7,465 nucleotides of DNA from 4572-123 sp964418755 (GTDB taxonomy: Bacteria > Desulfobacterota > Desulfobacteria > Desulfobacterales > 4572-123), in the NCBI GenBank assembly GCA_964418755.1, contig CAYQNS010000184.1, forward strand, positions 1-7,465, written 5' to 3'. The translations under genes were made by a program, and so were the position numbers. Under the pieces are notes generated by a model, which saw only the letters and a program-made list of their open reading frames with translations, searched no databases and was not told the origin of the DNA. Of the stretch, positions 5,364 through 7,465 are shown piece by piece; the first letter of the stretch is position 1, and every line of letters begins with the position of its first letter.

Positions 5364-6287
5364 CTAAGGTGTCCTGGCAAAGCGAAAGCCCAGGAGGAAG
5401 TACCTGTAGCCCGGGGTGCCGTAGCTACGATACGCCGACCGGCAGTACCCCGCGTAGCTGACCCAGCTACCGCCGCGTTCCACCCGGTGCGAGCCACTCG
5501 ACGGCCCTTCAGGATCTGTAACATGGCCGGATGGATAGTTTTTGTCATACCAGTCCTCACACCACTCCCAGACATTGCCGTGCATGTCATAGAGACCCCA
5601 GGCATTTGGCAAAAAACTCGGCACATCTATGGTCTTTTTTCTGTATCTTCCCTTGGAACAACCCGGCATGGGGTAATTGCCGTTATAGTTTGCCTGATCC
5701 GTAGATATACATTGGCCTGTAAAAAAGGGAGTGGTTGTCCCGGCCCTGCAAGCATACTCCCATTCGGCCTCGGTGGGCAGACGGTATTTATTTTCGCCCT
5801 CCTGCCGGTTCAACTTCCTTATAAACTCCTTACAGTCGTTCCAGGAAACCTGCCCCACCGGCAGATTATCTCCTTTGAATTTTGACGGGTTACTGCCCAT
5901 AATTTGTCGCCACTGCTTTTGTGTAACCTCGGTCGCACCCATGTAAAATCCTTTTGTCAGGGTAACTTTGTGCTGCCGCTCATCTCTGTCTCGTTCCTTT
6001 TCACCGGAAGGGCTACCCATCATAAATGTGCCGGGAGAAATATATATCATTTTGTAGTTGATTGATGGAACGGTATATGTTTTGCCCGAAGGCGCGCGCC
6101 CAGAAGATGTGTATGACGATTCCTGCTCATCACCCATGGGAACAAAATCAAGGTCGTCAGGGACGTAGGACAGGGCAGGGGTTGCAATAAAAAGCATAAC
6201 AACCAAAATTATAATAAAAGGGGTTATGCATTCCCACGCAGGAGCATGGGAACGATGTAAAGCTATTCTCCGGAAATTGGGTTTCAA
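5364..6287 (-). CDS. DGR target: exported FGE-sulfatase/C-type-lectin-fold protein
   Basis: This 307-residue protein is the DGR-diversified target. A signal peptide or membrane anchor lies at residues 21-40 (ITPFIIILVVMLF core, likely cleavage after ALS). Residues about 76-306 are a formylglycine-generating-enzyme (FGE)/SUMF1-type domain: PGTFMMG (85-91), FYMGATEVTQKQW (114-126), PVGQVSWNDCKEF (143-155), RLPTEAEWEYACRAG (169-183), NAWGLYDMHGNVWEW (228-242), RGGSW (271-275), LGFRFA (299-304). Residues about 265-304 are the variable repeat; six of its 13 diversified Asn positions are Tyr in this allele. Against human FGE (GGSYMCHRSYC), the first active-site Cys falls at a variable position (S277) while the second is C282, so enzymatic activity is unlikely and ligand binding is the expected role. 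The start is supported by GGAGG 10 nt upstream. Residues about 11-20 are encoded by a palindromic repeat. Confidence 0.95.
   Translation of the reverse strand: MKPNFRRIALHRSHAPAWECITPFIIILVVMLFIATPALSYVPDDLDFVPMGDEQESSYTSSGRAPSGKTYTVPSINYKMIYISPGTFMMGSPSGEKERDRDERQHKVTLTKGFYMGATEVTQKQWRQIMGSNPSKFKGDNLPVGQVSWNDCKEFIRKLNRQEGENKYRLPTEAEWEYACRAGTTTPFFTGQCISTDQANYNGNYPMPGCSKGRYRKKTIDVPSFLPNAWGLYDMHGNVWEWCEDWYDKNYPSGHVTDPEGPSSGSHRVERGGSWVSYAGYCRSAYRSYGTPGYRYFLLGFRFARTP
5374..5394 (-). other. Putative initiation of mutagenic homology (IMH) segment
   Basis: This 21-nt block at the 3' end of the VR on the coding strand is identical to TR 3163-3183 and encodes the constant LGFRFA end of the fold. Just beyond it, TR and VR differ at a non-adenine position (TR 3162 against VR 5373, C versus G on the coding strand) and homology then fades. 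In known DGRs such an IMH/IMH* difference decides which copy is mutated. The block contains a single coding-strand A, so its invariance alone is not proof. Confidence 0.6.
5374..5497 (-). repeat. DGR variable repeat (VR)
   Basis: This is the mutable copy of the TR, lying at the 3' end of the target gene and ending 8 nt before its stop codon. Relative to the TR it has 15 amino-acid changes: N to H, V, S (twice), Y (six times), G, F and L, plus K to E and R to G. All 19 nucleotide changes are A to another base on the coding strand, with C, G and T all represented. Framework residues RGGSW, CRSA, TPG and LGFRFA are held constant because their codons have no A or unchanged A. The Tyr/Ser-rich outcome resembles binding loops of selected recognition proteins, although one allele cannot show selection. 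Confidence 0.97.
6231..6252. repeat. REP-like palindrome within the target's signal-peptide region
   Basis: TTCCCACGC (6231-6239) pairs with GCATGGGAA (6244-6252) at 8 of 9 positions around a 4-nt loop, AGGA. It is a diverged copy of the perfect palindrome at 7222-7243. It lies inside the target coding region, encoding roughly residues 12-19 immediately before the hydrophobic core. Confidence 0.75.
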
Positions 6288-6297
6288 TTTTCTGTAA

Positions 6298-6302
6298 CCT
6301 CC
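6298..6302 (-). promoter_or_regulatory. Ribosome binding site of the DGR target
   Basis: GGAGG on the minus strand lies 10 nt before the ATG at 6285-6287. It supports this start over the internal Met at residue 31 (6195-6197), whose upstream sequence has no comparable site, and so shows that the repeat-encoded N-terminal residues are translated. Confidence 0.7.
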
Positions 6303-6323
6303 ATGTTTATCAGATATTAAGCT

Positions 6324-6355
6324 TTTTCGTGTTTTCGTACTTTCGTGTTTTCGTG
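6324..6355. repeat. Four 8-bp tandem units upstream of the target
   Basis: The units are TTTTCGTG, TTTTCGTA, CTTTCGTG and TTTTCGTG on the plus strand, that is CACGAAAA-type units in the target's direction. They lie 37-68 nt upstream of the target ATG, where promoter elements would be expected; a -10-like TAATAT is at 6314-6319. Copy-number change could shift promoter spacing, or the array could bind a regulator. Similar CACGAAAA-type strings occur as intergenic repeats in other bacteria, so it may simply be repeat debris. Confidence 0.6.
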
Positions 6356-6421
6356 ATTAATCTTTTTCTCCCTATGTTCTCCGCGATCTCTGTGGTAAAG
6401 AACCATCTGCAACAAAAAACC

Positions 6422-6826
6422 TTATTCAGGACAAATGAGCTTTAGTTTTGGGAAATGTGTGCGATAACGCGATACATCCCTGGTTAATAGCGACATCTGC
6501 GCCACAGCCGCATGCGCCCCAATATAAAAATCCGGCAGGGGTGAACGTTTTTTGCCGCCCATTTTTCTATACCTCAAAAAACACTTACCTGCAAGAAATG
6601 CAGCCTCCCACGGAATCTGACGCCTTGAAAAAAAATTATGAGGCAATGCATCTTCAAGGTCTTCGATATTATTGAATCGAACAGATATTTCCGCATATAT
6701 AATGGGATTAATCACCAGGATATGATCATCAGCATATCGGGCAAGGGTTTTGGACGACCATTGAAACCACATCTTATCATTTGTAAAAACATCGAGAATT
6801 ATATTGCTGTCAATTAGAATTTCCAT
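6422..6826 (-). CDS. vapC: PIN-domain toxin, VapC-like
   Basis: This 134-residue protein has the PIN-fold acidic residues in order: D6 in ILIDSNIILDVF, E46 in IIYAEIS, D99 in LPDFYIGAHA, and D117 in LLTRD. PIN-domain toxins of the VapC type are Mg-dependent ribonucleases, usually cutting tRNA or rRNA. Length is normal for the family. The gene follows the AbrB-type antitoxin by 3 nt, the usual antitoxin-first order, so the two should be co-transcribed. It lies upstream of the DGR target on the same strand, with a 134-nt gap holding the tandem repeat. A purine-rich AGAGAAG about 9 nt upstream may serve as its ribosome binding site. The RNA target cannot be inferred. Confidence 0.88.
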   Translation of the reverse strand: MEILIDSNIILDVFTNDKMWFQWSSKTLARYADDHILVINPIIYAEISVRFNNIEDLEDALPHNFFSRRQIPWEAAFLAGKCFLRYRKMGGKKRSPLPDFYIGAHAAVAQMSLLTRDVSRYRTHFPKLKLICPE

Positions 6827-6829
6827 TTT

Positions 6830-7057
6830 TTATTCTTCTCTTGTCAGAGCCATGATTTCATCTGTGGTCATCTTTACCGTGCCTCTGCCTTGCATTTGCT
6901 TAATAAGATCCTTGCCGCGTTTTGGCTGATTTTTTGCCTTTTTCAGAAACACCTTGTTCTTTATAATCTCGAATTCTACTTCTGTATTCGGCAGGATACC
7001 TGCTTTTTCTCTGACCTCAATTGGAATTGTAACCTGCCCCTTTGACGTAACACGCAT
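6830..7057 (-). CDS. vapB: AbrB/MazE-type antitoxin, VapB-like
   Basis: This 75-residue protein begins with a swapped-hairpin AbrB/SpoVT DNA-binding domain: RVTSKGQVTIPIEVREKAGI (2-21), then the second strand pair EVEFEIIKNKVFLKK (26-40). The C-terminal half (46-75) is helical and charged, as expected for the segment that wraps the toxin. Such antitoxins neutralise the PIN toxin and repress their own promoter. The start follows a G-rich GGGGGG stretch (7064-7069) about 6 nt upstream. A palindrome overlapping a promoter sits 50-70 nt upstream, consistent with autoregulation. Confidence 0.88.
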   Translation of the reverse strand: MRVTSKGQVTIPIEVREKAGILPNTEVEFEIIKNKVFLKKAKNQPKRGKDLIKQMQGRGTVKMTTDEIMALTREE

Positions 7058-7106
7058 GTTTTACCCCCCATATTCGGGTTTTGTTAGGTTTTGTTCTTTG
7101 TTCTTA

Positions 7107-7125
7107 CAGGTATTATTCTTACCTG
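7107..7125. promoter_or_regulatory. Palindromic operator candidate for the toxin-antitoxin pair
   Basis: CAGGTA (7107-7112) and TACCTG (7120-7125) are inverted 6-bp arms separated by 7 bp. The palindrome overlaps the predicted -10 region of the antitoxin promoter, where a dimeric AbrB-type antitoxin would be expected to bind. Confidence 0.45.
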
Positions 7126-7144
7126 CTGCAAATAAATATGTCAA
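7115..7144 (-). promoter_or_regulatory. Predicted sigma-70-type promoter of the toxin-antitoxin operon
   Basis: On the minus strand a perfect -35 TTGACA (7139-7144) is followed after 18 bp by AAGAAT (7115-7120), which matches 4 of 6 positions of TATAAT. Transcription would begin about 50 nt upstream of the antitoxin start. Placement is by eye; the -10 is imperfect. Confidence 0.45.
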
Positions 7145-7221
7145 ATAACAAACGGGTGGTTTTCTATTGATTATTTAATCTTCAGGCTTTAGGTTTATTA
7201 CAGCTTTTTGTGAGATATGCA

Positions 7222-7243
7222 TTCCCACGCTAGAGCGTGGGAA
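7222..7243. repeat. REP-like palindrome, intact copy
   Basis: TTCCCACGC (7222-7230) and GCGTGGGAA (7235-7243) form a perfect 9-bp stem with a 4-nt loop, TAGA. Flanks (GCA before, CGAG after) are shared with the copies near 6231 and 3361. It lies in the divergent intergenic region between the antitoxin and the rightmost plus-strand gene. No other gene is seen in 7058-7399; a 6-bp hairpin AAAACC/GGTTTT lies at 7298-7315. Confidence 0.75.
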
Positions 7244-7399
7244 CGAGAAAAAATCTTGTTTACGCACGCTCGTGCCTCGTAGCGGCTAATTTAGTTTAAA
7301 ACCTTGTACGGTTTTGTATTTAAACCTATCTGCGGTCATCTGTGTAAATCTGTGGCTGAATAGTTACAAATATTATTGAAATGGAGATAATTCAACAGA

Positions 7400-7465
7400 A
7401 TGAAGCGAACCAGAATATTACATCTTTTACAGTCAAACAAACCCATGGACAATGTAATTGTAATG
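7400..7465 (+). CDS. asnS: Probable asparaginyl-tRNA synthetase, N-terminal fragment
   Basis: An open frame from ATG 7400 runs to the window edge and encodes 22 residues beginning MKRTRILHLLQSNKPMDNVI. This matches the usual N-terminus of bacterial asparaginyl-tRNA synthetase, where an RT(R/K)I-x-x-LL segment leads into the anticodon-binding OB fold. A GGAG at 7383-7386 lies 13 nt upstream, slightly far for a Shine-Dalgarno. An alternative frame from ATG 7381 is also open to the edge but its product is unrecognisable. The fragment is short, so the identification rests on one motif. It is transcribed divergently from the toxin-antitoxin pair. Confidence 0.55.
   Translation, partial: MKRTRILHLLQSNKPMDNVIVM

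Noticed and set aside
3163..5497. TR and VR as a CRISPR array or ordinary duplication
   Set aside because: There are just two copies 2.2 kb apart, and the differences are confined to template adenines, which neither explanation predicts.
5270..5626. Second minus-strand frame overlapping the VR, 118 codons
   Set aside because: It is a shadow of the target gene in another frame, and it runs into the palindrome at 5302-5325.
7318..7365. Sequence resembling common intergenic repeats containing ATCTGCG and ATCTGTGG strings
   Set aside because: There is only one copy in the window, and I cannot support its repeat status without a genome search.

Overview
The window carries a complete diversity-generating retroelement (DGR) on the minus strand, followed downstream on the same strand by a secreted caspase-like peptidase and a DUF4384 protein. 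Moderate GC, several families of short palindromic intergenic repeats, and the mix of secreted TPR-caspase, DUF4384, DGR and VapBC-like genes suggest a large-genome, repeat-rich environmental bacterium. A Desulfobacterota-type lineage is my guess; nothing in the window proves the taxon.

Layout from low to high coordinates. 2-61 (+): C-terminal tail of a gene, perhaps an HtrA/DegP-type protease. 93-938 (-): secreted DUF4384 protein. 966-1022: two inverted palindromic repeats. 1049-2905 (-): secreted TPR plus caspase-like peptidase. 2906-3162: noncoding stretch downstream of the DGR template. 3163-3286: DGR template repeat (TR). 3288-4358 (-): DGR reverse transcriptase. 4355-4687 (-): Avd. 4684-5121 (-): HRDC-domain protein. 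5122-5363: noncoding, with two hairpins, one having a perfect 24-bp stem. 5364-6287 (-): exported target protein with an FGE-sulfatase/C-type-lectin fold, whose last 45 or so codons contain the variable repeat (VR, 5374-5497). 6324-6355: 8-bp tandem repeat upstream of the target. 6422-7057 (-): PIN toxin and AbrB-type antitoxin. 7400-7465 (+): probable 5' end of asnS.

The DGR assignment rests on direct sequence evidence. TR and VR align without gaps over 124 bp with 19 differences by hand count, and all 19 fall at adenines of the TR coding strand (34 adenines; none of the 90 other positions differs). All 13 Asn codons of the TR are changed in the VR. The RT has the DGR-type SQ motif and a YMDD box. 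HRDC, Avd and RT genes are joined by ATGA overlaps, so they are very likely co-translated. The inferred cycle is: TR RNA is copied by RT-Avd with adenine mutagenesis, and the mutated cDNA replaces the VR, changing the exposed ligand-binding face of the target.

The target has a signal-peptide-like N-terminus. The caspase and DUF4384 proteins downstream also carry signal peptides, and all genes from the VapBC-like pair to the DUF4384 gene are co-directional. A variable envelope recognition protein beside a secreted caspase is the most interesting possibility here: a recognition-plus-protease system whose specificity is retuned by the DGR. That functional link is inference from context.
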